The translations under genes were made by a program, and so were the position numbers. 35,713 nt of DNA. Source: an uncultured Peptostreptococcaceae bacterium (GTDB taxonomy: Bacteria > Bacillota > Clostridia > Peptostreptococcales > Anaerovoracaceae). Location of the stretch: assembly GCA_905235115.1 (NCBI GenBank), contig CAJOKT010000027.1, positions 1-35,713 of the forward strand, in the 5' to 3' direction. Below are positions 1-8,091 of this stretch, piece after piece (position 1 is the first letter of the stretch; each line of letters opens with the position of its first letter). The notes beneath the pieces are model-generated. The model worked only from the letters and a program-made list of their open reading frames with translations. It did no database searches and was not told the DNA's origin.

Positions 1-339
1 TTTTACATTGTTTCAAACGGGAATGCCTGATTTTAAAAGGCTTCCTGCATTAAGTTAGCTGCCATATGGAGCTATTTACAGACTTTATTTCACACACTCA
101 GCATATCCGGCATTAATGGTACTTTGGGAACCACATACACCATCGTCAGTATTTCATGTTCCATTTATGAAGCATGGCAATATTCAAAATGGAATTCTTT
201 TTATATCCATTCGATCAATTATCCAAAAGATAAGTACTTGAAGGTGACGACGACTTGTCATTACCATTCTGGTAAAAGATGCTATTATCCAGCTAGTTGT
301 TCTTTTTGCCGGACGCGATATAAATAGGGGGGTCATGAT
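1..339. other. Leading 339 bases with no convincing gene
   Basis: I see no recognisable gene here. The one open stretch (124-327, 67 codons) has no ribosome site and its translation resembles nothing I know. The DNA is AT-richer than most of the window. It contains an inverted repeat TTACCA-TTC-TGGTAA at 261-275, upstream of the small membrane protein gene, which could be a repressor site. It may be a plain control region or the remains of a decayed gene. Confidence 0.5.
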
Positions 340-771
340 ATGAATAATGGTTCAAAAAAAGATAGTCTGGGGTTTTTATTCAAGATTATCGTTCCCCTTG
401 TTGGGATAGGTATCCTATATAGTATGAACAATTCTTCAGATTTCTCTGTTGCATTGTTATGGATGCTATATATACCGCTTGCGGGAGTAACAGCACTGCT
501 TTTGACTGGAATTCGCAGACTGTCTGCAGAAGGACAGAAGGCTTCTAAGGCGAAGAAAAGTCTCTTGAAGGTGCGCACATTGTCTGCAAGTGCATATATC
601 ATTACAGTAACTGGGTTTGGCGCCGTATCTCTGAAGATTTTAGATTTTGCCGGCGGCATGCAGGATGAAGACGGATTTCACTGGTGGATCATTTTTGCTG
701 CAATAGTGATCTTATCACCTGTGATCTCATTGATCATAAACCTTTTGATTCTGAAAAACCGCAATGAGTGA
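340..771 (+). CDS. Small unknown membrane protein
   Basis: I do not recognise a family for this 143-residue protein. Hydrophobic stretches at about residues 11-29, 35-56, 84-103 and 115-138 suggest four membrane segments. A basic loop of Lys/Arg-rich residues at about 58-77 is probably cytoplasmic. The ATG at 340 follows a run of A and G (AGGGGGG at 326-332) that fits a ribosome site; another ATG at 335 is out of frame. The gene stands alone. It is AT-richer than its neighbours and meets the minus-strand yicC gene tail to tail across a shared hairpin. Function unknown; small transporter accessory or bacteriocin-immunity-like proteins can look like this, but nothing specific supports either. 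Confidence 0.6.
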   Translation: MNNGSKKDSLGFLFKIIVPLVGIGILYSMNNSSDFSVALLWMLYIPLAGVTALLLTGIRRLSAEGQKASKAKKSLLKVRTLSASAYIITVTGFGAVSLKILDFAGGMQDEDGFHWWIIFAAIVILSPVISLIINLLILKNRNE

Positions 772-790
772 CCAAAAGCATATTCAACAA

Positions 791-818
791 AAGAGCTCCG
801 GCATCGGCCGGAGCTCTT
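791..818 (-). terminator. Hairpin terminator for the serA-yicC operon
   Basis: A perfect 12-base-pair stem (AAGAGCTCCGGC at 791-802 with its complement at 807-818) has a 4-base loop. On the minus strand it is followed by a T-rich run, so it probably ends the serA-yicC transcript. On the + strand the following bases are less T-rich, so it would be a weaker stop for the membrane protein gene. Confidence 0.8.
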
Positions 819-830
819 CGTTAAAAATGA

Positions 831-1715
831 CTATTCTATGTTCTGTACCTGCTCTCTGATCTTTTCGATCTCGGATTTCAGTTCCAGCACGCTGTTGGTG
901 ATGGCAAGGTCGTTGGCCTTGGAGCCTGTGGTGTTGGCCTCCCGGTTCATCTCCTGGACCAGGAAGTCCAGCTTCTTGCCTACCGTGGGCTCGTCTCCCG
1001 TCAGGATCTGCCTGAGTTGGATCAGATGCGAGTCCAGCCTTGTCATCTCCTCGTCCACAGCGCTCTTGTCCGCGAAGATGGCTGCCTCGGTGAGGATCCT
1101 TTCCTCGGGGATCTCTACAGAACCTCCTACCAGATCCGTGATGCGGGATCTGAGCTTGTCGGTGTACTCCTTCACTACGAGAGGGGAGCGCTCCCTGATG
1201 CTGTTTACGATGGTCCTGATGTTTTCTCCCTTGGCTATAAGATCCTCGGCAAGCTCAGCACCTTCTCTGGCGCGCATCTCTTCCAGTCCGGAAACTGCAC
1301 CTCTCACAGGTACGAGGACGGCTTCAGTGAATTCTTCCTCGTCCAGTACGTCAGGCGTTACCTTGAGCACGTCGGGCATGGAGGACAGGAGCCTCAGGTC
1401 GATGTCGCCCTTGAGGCCGAATTCGTCCTTGAGCTCAGTGAGGCTCGAGTAGAACTGGCGGGCAACAGGCTTGTTAAGAGATACGCTGGTATCGCCGTCT
1501 GAGATGTTTTCCACCATGACGGATACCTCCACCTTGCCTCTGGAGATCTTTTCCTTTACCGCCTGCTTGATCTTTTCCTCACAGAAGGAATACCTTCTGG
1601 ACATTTTGACCGTAAGGTCCAGATATCTGTGGTTCACCGAACGGATCTCCACCGTGATGTTTCTTTTGGGATCTGAGTATTCGCTTCTTCCGAAGCCTGT
1701 CATGCTGTGTATCAT
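831..1715 (-). CDS. yicC: YicC/YloC family endoribonuclease
   Basis: A 294-residue member of the YicC/YloC family, whose members are endoribonucleases acting on RNA in the cytoplasm. The N-terminus MIHSMTGFGRSE is the family signature. The C-terminal half (from about residue 205) holds the conserved EMTRLDSHL and GKKLDFLVQEMNREANT motifs. Length is normal for the family. It lies 13 bases downstream of serA on the same strand and is probably co-transcribed with it. In Bacillus relatives yloC usually precedes remA, gmk and rpoZ; here it is the last gene before a terminator, so that linkage is lost. Confidence 0.93.
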   Translation of the reverse strand: MIHSMTGFGRSEYSDPKRNITVEIRSVNHRYLDLTVKMSRRYSFCEEKIKQAVKEKISRGKVEVSVMVENISDGDTSVSLNKPVARQFYSSLTELKDEFGLKGDIDLRLLSSMPDVLKVTPDVLDEEEFTEAVLVPVRGAVSGLEEMRAREGAELAEDLIAKGENIRTIVNSIRERSPLVVKEYTDKLRSRITDLVGGSVEIPEERILTEAAIFADKSAVDEEMTRLDSHLIQLRQILTGDEPTVGKKLDFLVQEMNREANTTGSKANDLAITNSVLELKSEIEKIREQVQNIE

Positions 1716-1728
1716 CAGTTCACCTTGA

Positions 1729-2865
1729 TCAGATAGCTCTTACACTCATTACGTTCTCCGGAAGACCGGTGAGTTCCACCACGTCATCGTTGGCTGTTTC
1801 TACCAGAACGTAGCTGATGCCGTCCTTTCTCATGGAAGCCATTACCTTGGAGACCTCCAGGGGTTCGGATACCAGATCCACGATGTATTCCGCCGGGTTC
1901 TCAACACCCTTCAGGATGAAAGCGTATCTGGTGTGAGCCTTTACGCCCATGTCCAGTTTGGGGAAGTTGACGGAGTTGATGATGTTGCCGTTCTCCAGAT
2001 AGTTCCTGATCTCTCTCACTGCCATCTCTGCGCAGTTGTCCTCAGCTTCCGCGGAGGAAGCTCCCAGGTGGGGAGTAAGGATGACGCCCGGCTTGCCGAC
2101 CATGTGGTCGTTGGGGAAGTCGCAGACGTACTGGGAGACCTTGCCGGAAGCCAGAGCTTCGAGAAGATCGTCTTCGTTGACCAGCTTGTCTCTGGAGTAG
2201 TTCAGGAGCAGGACTCCGTCCTTCATGGCGGAGATCACGTCCTTGTTGATCATCTTCTTTGTGGCGTCGTTTGCGGGAAGATGAAGGGTGACGATGTCAG
2301 CCTTTGACAGCATCTCCTTGAGGTCCGTGTAGACCTCAACGCCTTCGCACTCTGTTACGAAGGGGTCGTAGCCAACGATGAACATTCCCAGAGCTGCGCA
2401 GGATTCTGCGATCTTGCGGCCGATGGCGCCAAGACCTACGACTCCGAGAGTCTTGCCGTAGATCTCGTGGCCTGCATACTTGGATTTGCCTTTCTCGACC
2501 TGTTTGGCAACGTCCATCTCCTCGGTGGGAGCAAGAGTCTTGGCCCATTCAAGTCCGCCGGGGACGTTTCTCATGGCCATGAGCATTCCGCAGATGACCA
2601 GTTCCTTGACGGCGTTGGCGTTGGCACCGGGAGTGTTGAATACAACGATGCCTTCCTCAGCGCATCTGTCAACGGGGATATTGTTCACACCCGCGCCGGC
2701 TCTGGCGATGGCCTTGAGCTCCGGTGAGAACTCCATCGAGAGCATATCGGCGGATCTGACCAGGATGCCGTTGGCAGCTGCCAGATCGTCTACAACTGTG
2801 TAGTCTTCGGTGAGACATGCCAGTCCTACGGGTGATATCTTGTTTAAAGTTGCAATTTTGTACAT
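1729..2865 (-). CDS. serA: D-3-phosphoglycerate dehydrogenase
   Basis: Oxidises 3-phosphoglycerate to 3-phosphohydroxypyruvate, the first step of serine synthesis. The 378-residue protein has the NAD-binding GLGAIG motif at 144-149. Arg225 (in NYSRDK) and His266 (in TPHLGAS) sit where the family has its catalytic residues. The tail from about residue 310 resembles the short ACT-like regulatory domain of clostridial and Bacteroides enzymes rather than the long E. coli form. I chose the ATG at 2865 because GGAGG lies 7 bases upstream; a TTG at 2883 would place the ribosome site inside the gene. It diverges from serC, which performs the next step. Confidence 0.95.
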   Translation of the reverse strand: MYKIATLNKISPVGLACLTEDYTVVDDLAAANGILVRSADMLSMEFSPELKAIARAGAGVNNIPVDRCAEEGIVVFNTPGANANAVKELVICGMLMAMRNVPGGLEWAKTLAPTEEMDVAKQVEKGKSKYAGHEIYGKTLGVVGLGAIGRKIAESCAALGMFIVGYDPFVTECEGVEVYTDLKEMLSKADIVTLHLPANDATKKMINKDVISAMKDGVLLLNYSRDKLVNEDDLLEALASGKVSQYVCDFPNDHMVGKPGVILTPHLGASSAEAEDNCAEMAVREIRNYLENGNIINSVNFPKLDMGVKAHTRYAFILKGVENPAEYIVDLVSEPLEVSKVMASMRKDGISYVLVETANDDVVELTGLPENVMSVRAI

Positions 2866-2909
2866 TTCATTTCCTCCATACAAAAGATATAGTTACAAAA
2901 CCTGAATCA

Positions 2910-2937
2910 AGTATAGCACTTTACTAAAACCTTTAAA
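2910..2937 (-). promoter_or_regulatory. Probable serA-yicC promoter
   Basis: Read on the minus strand, TTTAAA (2937-2932) and TATACT (2915-2910) are separated by 16 bases and lie about 45 bases before the serA start. The -35 is weak. It overlaps the serC promoter on the other strand, so the two may be controlled together. Confidence 0.45.
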
Positions 2938-2948
2938 AGTGTTAAAAT
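2920..2948 (+). promoter_or_regulatory. Probable serC promoter
   Basis: TTTACT (2920-2925) and TAAAAT (2943-2948) are 17 bases apart, giving a serC leader of roughly 70 bases. Confidence 0.5.
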
Positions 2949-3024
2949 GAATTCGCGCGGGAACTTCGTGCTGAGTTTTTTGCGCACAGAATCTATATCA
3001 ACAGTTGATGTGAAAGGAACAGAT

Positions 3025-4122
3025 ATGATCAAACAGAAGTATGACAGAGTGTATAACTTTTCAGCGGGTCCGTCCATCCTCCCCCTGGAAGTGCTGGAAC
3101 AGGTAAAGGAAGACCTTCTGAACTATAAGGGAACAGGCCAGTCAGTAATGGAGATGAGCCACCGTTCCAAGGAATACCAGAAGATCATAGACGAAGCCGA
3201 GGCTGATCTGAGAGAACTCATGAACATCCCCGACAACTACAAGGTGCTCTTCCTTCAGGGAGGCGGAACTCTGCAGTTTGCAATGGTACCGCTGAACCTC
3301 ATGGTTGGAACCAAGAAGGCTGATTACATCATCACCGGAAACTGGGCAAAGAAAGCTTACGAAGAAGCCGAGAAATTCGGAGACGCAAGGATCGTCGCTT
3401 CTTCTAAAGATGACACATATTCCTGGGTACCCAAGGTAAAGAAAGAAGACTTCAGAGCAGATGCTGACTATGCATATATCTGCCTGAACAACACCATCTA
3501 CGGAACAAAGTTCAACTACATCCCCGACACCGGAGACGTTCCTCTGGTAGCAGACTGGTCATCCGGCTGGATGTCTGAGGAGATCGATGTTTCCAAGTTC
3601 GGCATCCTCTGGGGAGGCGCTCAGAAGAACGTGGCACCCGCAGGCATGGCCATCGTCATCATCAGGGAGGACCTGATCGGCAAGGCTCCTGCAAACGTTC
3701 CCACATATCTTGACTACAAGATCCACGCTGACAAGGGATCCATGTACAATACTCCTCCCTGCTGGACCATCTACGTTGCAGGTGAAGTATTCAAGTATCT
3801 GAAGAGACTGGGCGGCATCAAGGTGATGCAGGAGATGAACGAAAGAAAGGCTGCCAAGCTATATGCTGCCATCGACGCATCCGAGATGTTCAAGGGCACA
3901 GTTGCCGTTGAGGACCGTTCGCTAATGAACGTCACCTTCGTAACAGGCGATGCTGATCTGGACAAGAAGTTCATCGCAGAAGCCAAAGAACAGGGCCTCA
4001 TCAACCTTGCAGGACACCGTTCAGTAGGAGGAATGCGTGCTTCCATCTACAACGCCATGCCTGAAGAGGGCGTTGACGCTCTCATCGAATTCATGCAGAA
4101 GTTCGAAGCTGAGAACAAATAG
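3025..4122 (+). CDS. serC: Phosphoserine aminotransferase
   Basis: Converts 3-phosphohydroxypyruvate plus glutamate to phosphoserine using PLP. The 365-residue protein starts with the family signature YNFSAGPSILP. It has the phosphate-binding region LQGGGTLQFAM (78-88) and the PLP lysine K201 in GGAQKN, and ends in the GHRSVGGMRAS substrate-binding motif. The reading frame is open from 2947, but the ATG at 3025 is chosen because AAAGGAA precedes it and the SerC fold begins right after it. It pairs divergently with serA. No serB is visible in the window. Codon usage is rich in AAG, GAC and ATC, as expected of a well-expressed gene. Confidence 0.96.
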   Translation: MIKQKYDRVYNFSAGPSILPLEVLEQVKEDLLNYKGTGQSVMEMSHRSKEYQKIIDEAEADLRELMNIPDNYKVLFLQGGGTLQFAMVPLNLMVGTKKADYIITGNWAKKAYEEAEKFGDARIVASSKDDTYSWVPKVKKEDFRADADYAYICLNNTIYGTKFNYIPDTGDVPLVADWSSGWMSEEIDVSKFGILWGGAQKNVAPAGMAIVIIREDLIGKAPANVPTYLDYKIHADKGSMYNTPPCWTIYVAGEVFKYLKRLGGIKVMQEMNERKAAKLYAAIDASEMFKGTVAVEDRSLMNVTFVTGDADLDKKFIAEAKEQGLINLAGHRSVGGMRASIYNAMPEEGVDALIEFMQKFEAENK

Positions 4123-4141
4123 CTTAAGCATCAGTATGGGT

Positions 4142-4176
4142 GGGGGTGCCTTTATGGGGGCACCTCCCCGTTTTTT
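4142..4176 (+). terminator. serC terminator
   Basis: A 9-base-pair stem (GGGGGTGCC at 4142-4150 with GGCACCTCC at 4159-4167) is followed closely by six T at 4171-4176. It ends just before the D,D-carboxypeptidase gene, whose longest possible reading frame begins inside the hairpin. Confidence 0.85.
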
Positions 4177-4199
4177 ACCGGCCCGTCCGGAAGCGAAGA

Positions 4200-5606
4200 A
4201 TGAAAAATACCACCCAAACAAAACAAAACAATAAGAAAATACTCAGGGCGATCCTGGTGGGGCTCATAGTCATCGCTATGATTGTTCTCTACTGCGTGGG
4301 CAGCTTCGCATTCATTTATGCTGAAGAGAAGAACGGCATCGACCTCGCTGCACAGGGGGCTGCCATCTACGTAGGCGAATCCAACACATATTTCTGGGAA
4401 TATCAGGGAGAGCAGCGGTTCGACCCTGCATCCATCACCAAGCTTCTCACCTGCCTGATAGTTGCGGAGAATCTGGATATGGATCAGGTGGTGACGGTGA
4501 CGTCAGCCTGTCTCGACCTCCCCGCCACCTGGAATTTTCTGGTGGAAGGGGAAGAGATAACGGTCAGAGACCTTATGTATCTGGCTCTTCTGGAATCTCA
4601 CAATGAGGCTGCCAAGATGCTGGCCATCGCTGTATCCGGGACGGAGGATGCCTTCGCTGTTCTGATGAATCAGAAGGCGAATGAGATCGGATGCATCAGC
4701 TCCGAATTCCACAATTCACATGGACTGACGGTGCCTGAAGGGAATTTTGCCACTCCGAAGGATGTGTGCCGCATCGCGAAGGCTTCTCTTGAGAATCCCA
4801 TAGTGAGGGAGATCTGTGAGACTGCCACCTATCAGATGCCTGCTACCAACAAGCATCCCGAAGGTGCCACGCTGCACACCACCAATCTTTTCCTGGAAGG
4901 CGGCAAGTATACCGGAAGCACAGGAGAGATCAGCGTGGCGGCAATAGACGAGGTCTTCGGAGGAAAGACCGGCACCACCGTTCAGCAGGTCACCACCATG
5001 GCGGTTGGCTGCGAGGTCAACGGCGTTGATGTGTACATATGCATCATGGGAGACACAGTGGACCTGAGATACACGGATATCGCCAAGCTGGTGGCCTATG
5101 CAAGGGCCAATATCCAGCCATATCAGGTATTTGAGAAGGGCACTGAATTCGAAGGAAGGGCCCGCGTGATCGAGGGAGCCGAGAAGTATGTGGACGCCGT
5201 GGCAGGGGAGGACTGCATCATCAACCTGCCGGAGGGAGCATCCCCGGCTCTTGTGATGGTGGAGCCTGTATATGACGAGACCCTGACCGCGCCGGTCAAC
5301 GAAGGCGACGTGGTGGGGCAGGCTGTGGTCTACCTTGCCGACGAGCAGGTGGATTCCGTCCCTCTGGTGGCAGTGAAGTCTGTTGAAAAAGGCTGGATAT
5401 TCTCCAAAATCGGACTGTCCAACATGGAATCAGCCATCATTCTGGGAGTGACAGCTCTCATATTGATCGTTCTGATCTGGATCCTGGCGGTCAGAGCAAA
5501 AAACAAGCGGGCCGCCCGCAGGAAGAGAGAAGAAAAGATAAGGGAACTGGCGCTCAGGCAGATGGAGCAGGAAGAAAGCCAAAGAGAGCGCGGCTGGGAC
5601 TATTGA
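4200..5606 (+). CDS. D-alanyl-D-alanine carboxypeptidase (S11, DacA-like)
   Basis: A penicillin-binding-protein-type carboxypeptidase that trims D-Ala from peptidoglycan peptides outside the membrane. With the start at 4200 it has 468 residues. A basic start and a membrane segment at about 14-36 are followed by the catalytic SITK (Ser78, Lys81), SHN (133-135) and KTG (256-258) motifs, then a beta-rich PBP5-C-like region to about 400. A second membrane segment (about 412-436) is followed by a highly charged cytoplasmic tail. Most S11 enzymes are held by an amphipathic helix; here both ends appear to be membrane anchors. I prefer the ATG at 4200 (GGAAG upstream) because the earlier ATG at 4140 sits in the serC terminator. 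uvrC follows after 16 bases. Confidence 0.9.
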   Translation: MKNTTQTKQNNKKILRAILVGLIVIAMIVLYCVGSFAFIYAEEKNGIDLAAQGAAIYVGESNTYFWEYQGEQRFDPASITKLLTCLIVAENLDMDQVVTVTSACLDLPATWNFLVEGEEITVRDLMYLALLESHNEAAKMLAIAVSGTEDAFAVLMNQKANEIGCISSEFHNSHGLTVPEGNFATPKDVCRIAKASLENPIVREICETATYQMPATNKHPEGATLHTTNLFLEGGKYTGSTGEISVAAIDEVFGGKTGTTVQQVTTMAVGCEVNGVDVYICIMGDTVDLRYTDIAKLVAYARANIQPYQVFEKGTEFEGRARVIEGAEKYVDAVAGEDCIINLPEGASPALVMVEPVYDETLTAPVNEGDVVGQAVVYLADEQVDSVPLVAVKSVEKGWIFSKIGLSNMESAIILGVTALILIVLIWILAVRAKNKRAARRKREEKIRELALRQMEQEESQRERGWDY

Positions 5607-5622
5607 GCCGCATTAAGGAAGA

Positions 5623-7461
5623 ATGTTCGATATCAAGGAAAATCTAAAAAAACTCCCGGAGACCCCGGGAGTTTATATGCATAAAGACAGGCTGGGCAAT
5701 GTGATCTACGTAGGCAAGGCTGTGAACCTGAAGCGGAGGGTATCCAGTTATTTCATGGACTCAGCCTCCCACTCCCAGAAGGTGCGGTCTATGGTGAAGC
5801 AGATCACGGAGTTCGAGTACATAAACTGCAGGACCGAGATGGAAGCCCTGATCCTGGAGTGCAACCTGATCAAGAAGTACCAGCCCAAGTATAATGTGCT
5901 TCTCAGAGACGACAAGACCTATCCCTATCTTAAGATCACCATGGAGGACAAGTATCCCAGGCTTCTTAAGACCCGCAGGATAGAACGGGACGGCGCCAGA
6001 TATTTCGGCCCCTATTCAGACGTGGGCGCAGTGAACCGGACTGAGGCGCTCCTGAACAAGATGTTCATGCTGAAACGCTGCTCCACTGCTGACTTCCCGG
6101 AGGGTTTCACCCCATGCCTGAACTTCCACATCAAGGAGTGCAGGGGGCTTTGTACCGGGCTTGTGACCAGAGAGGAGTATCTGAGGGACATACAGCAGGT
6201 GGTGGATATTTTGTCCGGAAAAGACAAGACCCTGGAGAAGGAACTGAAGGCCGACATGCAGAAGGCCTCTGAGGAACTCAGGTTCGAGGATGCCGCAGTA
6301 TACAGGGACAGGCTGGAGTCTCTCAAGGCGCTCAGGGAGCTTCAGAGGGTCACCGTCATAAACGGCAGCGATCTGGACATGGTCTTTCCGGTGGGAAGCG
6401 GAGAGAATTCGTCTGTTGCGCTTTTTACCGTAAGAGACGGCAAGCTTTCCGGCAGGGAGACCTTCCCCATGGCCAATGTGGCCCTGTCAGTCAAGGCCTG
6501 TGAGGACAAGAGAGACGAATACGACGTGGTGGCCTGCGAGTTCATCAAGCAGTACTATTCCCAGCTGGCGGATCCTCCCAGGGAGATCCTTGTTCCCAGG
6601 CCCATCTCCGAGCAGGACATGATCTCTGAGATGCTTCACACGAAGATATATACTCCCAAGAAGGGGGATAAGTACCAGCTGCTGCTCCTGGCAAAAAAGG
6701 ACGCTGTCGAGATGTCCAAAAACCTTTCCGAGCGCGTCATGTCACGGAAGGAGAGGAAAGAGGAGCTGAGGAGCGTACTTTCCAGGATACTGGGAGAGGA
6801 GAAGGAAGTATACCGGATCGAATCCTACGATATCTCCAACACCAACGGTGTGGACACCGTTGGAGGCATGGTGGTCTACGACAACCTGGATCCTGTGAGG
6901 AGAGATTACAGGAGATTTAAGATAAGAAACGCTGATCCCCACGATGATTACGGCAGCTTAAGGGAGGTGCTCAGGAGGCGCTTCACAAGAGCCCTGGAAG
7001 GAGACAAAAGCTTCAGCCATCTGCCGGACCTGATCCTCATGGACGGCGGTCTGGGCCAGGTGACCTCCGCCTGCACCGTGCTGGAGGAACTGGGACTGGA
7101 CATACCGGTCCTTGGAATGGCCAAGGATGACAGCCACAGGACCAGAGCACTGGTGAACCCTGCGGGGGATGAGCTTTTGCTCAAGAATTACCCCATGCTC
7201 TTCAAGTACTGCGGGACCATCCAGGAGGAGGTACACCGGTACGCCATCGAGTATCACAGGGATCTGAGGAGAAGAAATTCCATAGGATCGGTCCTGGACG
7301 AGATCCCCGGCATAGGCCCAAAGAAGAGAAACGCTCTTCTGGAGCACTTCGGATCCGTCAGCGAGATCAGGGAAGCTTCTCCGGAGAAACTCATGGAATG
7401 CCCGGGGATCAATGAGAAGAATGCCCAGAGCATAATGAATTTTTTCTCGAAAGACTCATAA
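5623..7461 (+). CDS. uvrC: Excinuclease ABC subunit C
   Basis: The dual-incision nuclease of nucleotide excision repair. The 612-residue protein has an N-terminal GIY-YIG domain (PGVYMHKD to YVGKAVNLKRR, about 14-45), a Cys-rich linker with KECRGLCTG (about 172-180) and a UVR helical hairpin (about 200-235). The RNase-H-like UvrC domain contains YRIESYDISNTNG and LILMDGGLGQV, and the C-terminal tandem helix-hairpin-helix includes IPGIGPKKR and CPGINEKNA. Length and domain order are complete. AAGGAAG lies just before the ATG. It follows the carboxypeptidase gene by 16 bases and may share its transcript; a new promoter follows its stop. Confidence 0.97.
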   Translation: MFDIKENLKKLPETPGVYMHKDRLGNVIYVGKAVNLKRRVSSYFMDSASHSQKVRSMVKQITEFEYINCRTEMEALILECNLIKKYQPKYNVLLRDDKTYPYLKITMEDKYPRLLKTRRIERDGARYFGPYSDVGAVNRTEALLNKMFMLKRCSTADFPEGFTPCLNFHIKECRGLCTGLVTREEYLRDIQQVVDILSGKDKTLEKELKADMQKASEELRFEDAAVYRDRLESLKALRELQRVTVINGSDLDMVFPVGSGENSSVALFTVRDGKLSGRETFPMANVALSVKACEDKRDEYDVVACEFIKQYYSQLADPPREILVPRPISEQDMISEMLHTKIYTPKKGDKYQLLLLAKKDAVEMSKNLSERVMSRKERKEELRSVLSRILGEEKEVYRIESYDISNTNGVDTVGGMVVYDNLDPVRRDYRRFKIRNADPHDDYGSLREVLRRRFTRALEGDKSFSHLPDLILMDGGLGQVTSACTVLEELGLDIPVLGMAKDDSHRTRALVNPAGDELLLKNYPMLFKYCGTIQEEVHRYAIEYHRDLRRRNSIGSVLDEIPGIGPKKRNALLEHFGSVSEIREASPEKLMECPGINEKNAQSIMNFFSKDS

Positions 7462-7463
7462 TC

Positions 7464-7492
7464 TTTACAAAATAAAGGTTTCATGATATATT
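7464..7492 (+). promoter_or_regulatory. Promoter of the DUF1292 gene
   Basis: TTTACA (7464-7469), 17 bases, TATATT (7487-7492), immediately after the uvrC stop, giving a leader of about 27 bases with an AAGGAG ribosome site. Confidence 0.65.
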
Positions 7493-7525
7493 CAGTTTAA
7501 GATTTTGCTGGTAAGGAGTATACAC

Positions 7526-7807
7526 ATGGCAGACAATAAGAAAAACTACGCAGAGGAAGAGGCCGATATCATCACCCTTGAATTCGACGATGACAAGGAA
7601 GTCGAATGCGAGATCATGGGCGTCTTTGACTGCGATGGCAAGGAGTACATCGCTCTCATCCCCCACGATGATACCGATGACGTTTATCTGTACGGATATA
7701 AGGAAGTCGGAGACGACGAGTTTGAACTCATCGACATCGAAGATGATCAGGAGTTTGAAAAGGCAGTCAGAGAATTCGACACCATCATGGCAGAGAACGA
7801 GCAGTAA
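7526..7807 (+). CDS. DUF1292 domain protein
   Basis: A small, very acidic 93-residue protein of the DUF1292 family, common in Firmicutes and of unknown role. The core reads as a short beta domain with EADIITLEFDDDKEVEC, then KEYIALIPHDD, then YLYGYKEV, followed by a Glu/Asp-rich helix. No membrane segment or signal is present, so it is cytoplasmic. The ATG at 7526 follows AAGGAG at a good distance; an upstream in-frame start at 7505 has no such site. It has its own promoter and terminator, so it is a single-gene unit. In Bacillus relatives DUF1292 genes often sit near yrvM/mtnN or the yrrK-type cluster, which is not seen here. Confidence 0.88.
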   Translation: MADNKKNYAEEEADIITLEFDDDKEVECEIMGVFDCDGKEYIALIPHDDTDDVYLYGYKEVGDDEFELIDIEDDQEFEKAVREFDTIMAENEQ

Positions 7808-7838
7808 TCTTTTATCTTACAGATCCCGCGAGATCATG

Positions 7839-7863
7839 ATATGCGCCCCAGCGGCGCATATTT
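7839..7863 (+). terminator. Terminator after the DUF1292 gene
   Basis: The 9-base-pair stem ATATGCGCC (7839-7847) pairs with GGCGCATAT (7853-7861) around a 5-base loop and runs into a short TTT. Confidence 0.6.
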
Positions 7864-7906
7864 AACGTTCAGGGAAAAACGCGCCCGGGCGGCGCAGCGG
7901 GCCTCT

Positions 7907-7976
7907 TGCGGACTGAACACAAAAAACCATGCCGGCCGTAATCATCCCGGGATCCATGCGGCCTGAACGCAAAAAA
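7907..7976. repeat. Two direct 20-base repeats 50 bases apart
   Basis: TGCGGACTGAACACAAAAAA at 7907-7926 and TGCGGCCTGAACGCAAAAAA at 7957-7976 match in 18 of 20 positions at a spacing of exactly 50 bases. The core CTGAAC also appears inverted (GTTCAG at 7867). The block fills the otherwise gene-free stretch 7808-8091 before the CobW genes. It may be a pair of regulator sites on one face of the helix or a small decayed repeat. Confidence 0.6.
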
Positions 7977-8026
7977 TGATTTCAAGCCGTAAAATATTTC
8001 TTCTGCTGGTTATCGGGAACTGTTTG

Positions 8027-8035
8027 TGGTATAAT
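8027..8035 (+). promoter_or_regulatory. Extended -10 promoter of the CobW pair
   Basis: TG-G-TATAAT (8027-8035) is an extended -10; the -35 at the right distance (TGGTTA) is poor. The leader of about 50 bases contains a small GGGC-GGAA-GCCC hairpin and then an AGAGGTG ribosome site. Confidence 0.65.
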
Positions 8036-8091
8036 GTTCTGGAAAATTTTGAGGGCGGAAGCCCGAGATCATATATAAGAGGTGATAAATA

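Noticed and set aside
124-327. 67-codon open frame near the start
   Set aside because: No ribosome site, odd composition and no family resemblance; it looks like a chance frame.
838-1502. Plus-strand open frames across yicC
   Set aside because: yicC on the minus strand is complete with family signature; these frames are shadows without ribosome sites.
4140-4199. Earlier ATG for the carboxypeptidase gene
   Set aside because: It lies inside the serC terminator hairpin and would add residues unlike a signal sequence; the ATG at 4200 has a ribosome site.
7937-7945. Zur-like half site CGTAATCAT before the CobW genes
   Set aside because: Only one half matches the Bacillus Zur consensus; the other half is CCCGG, so it is not counted as a Zur box.
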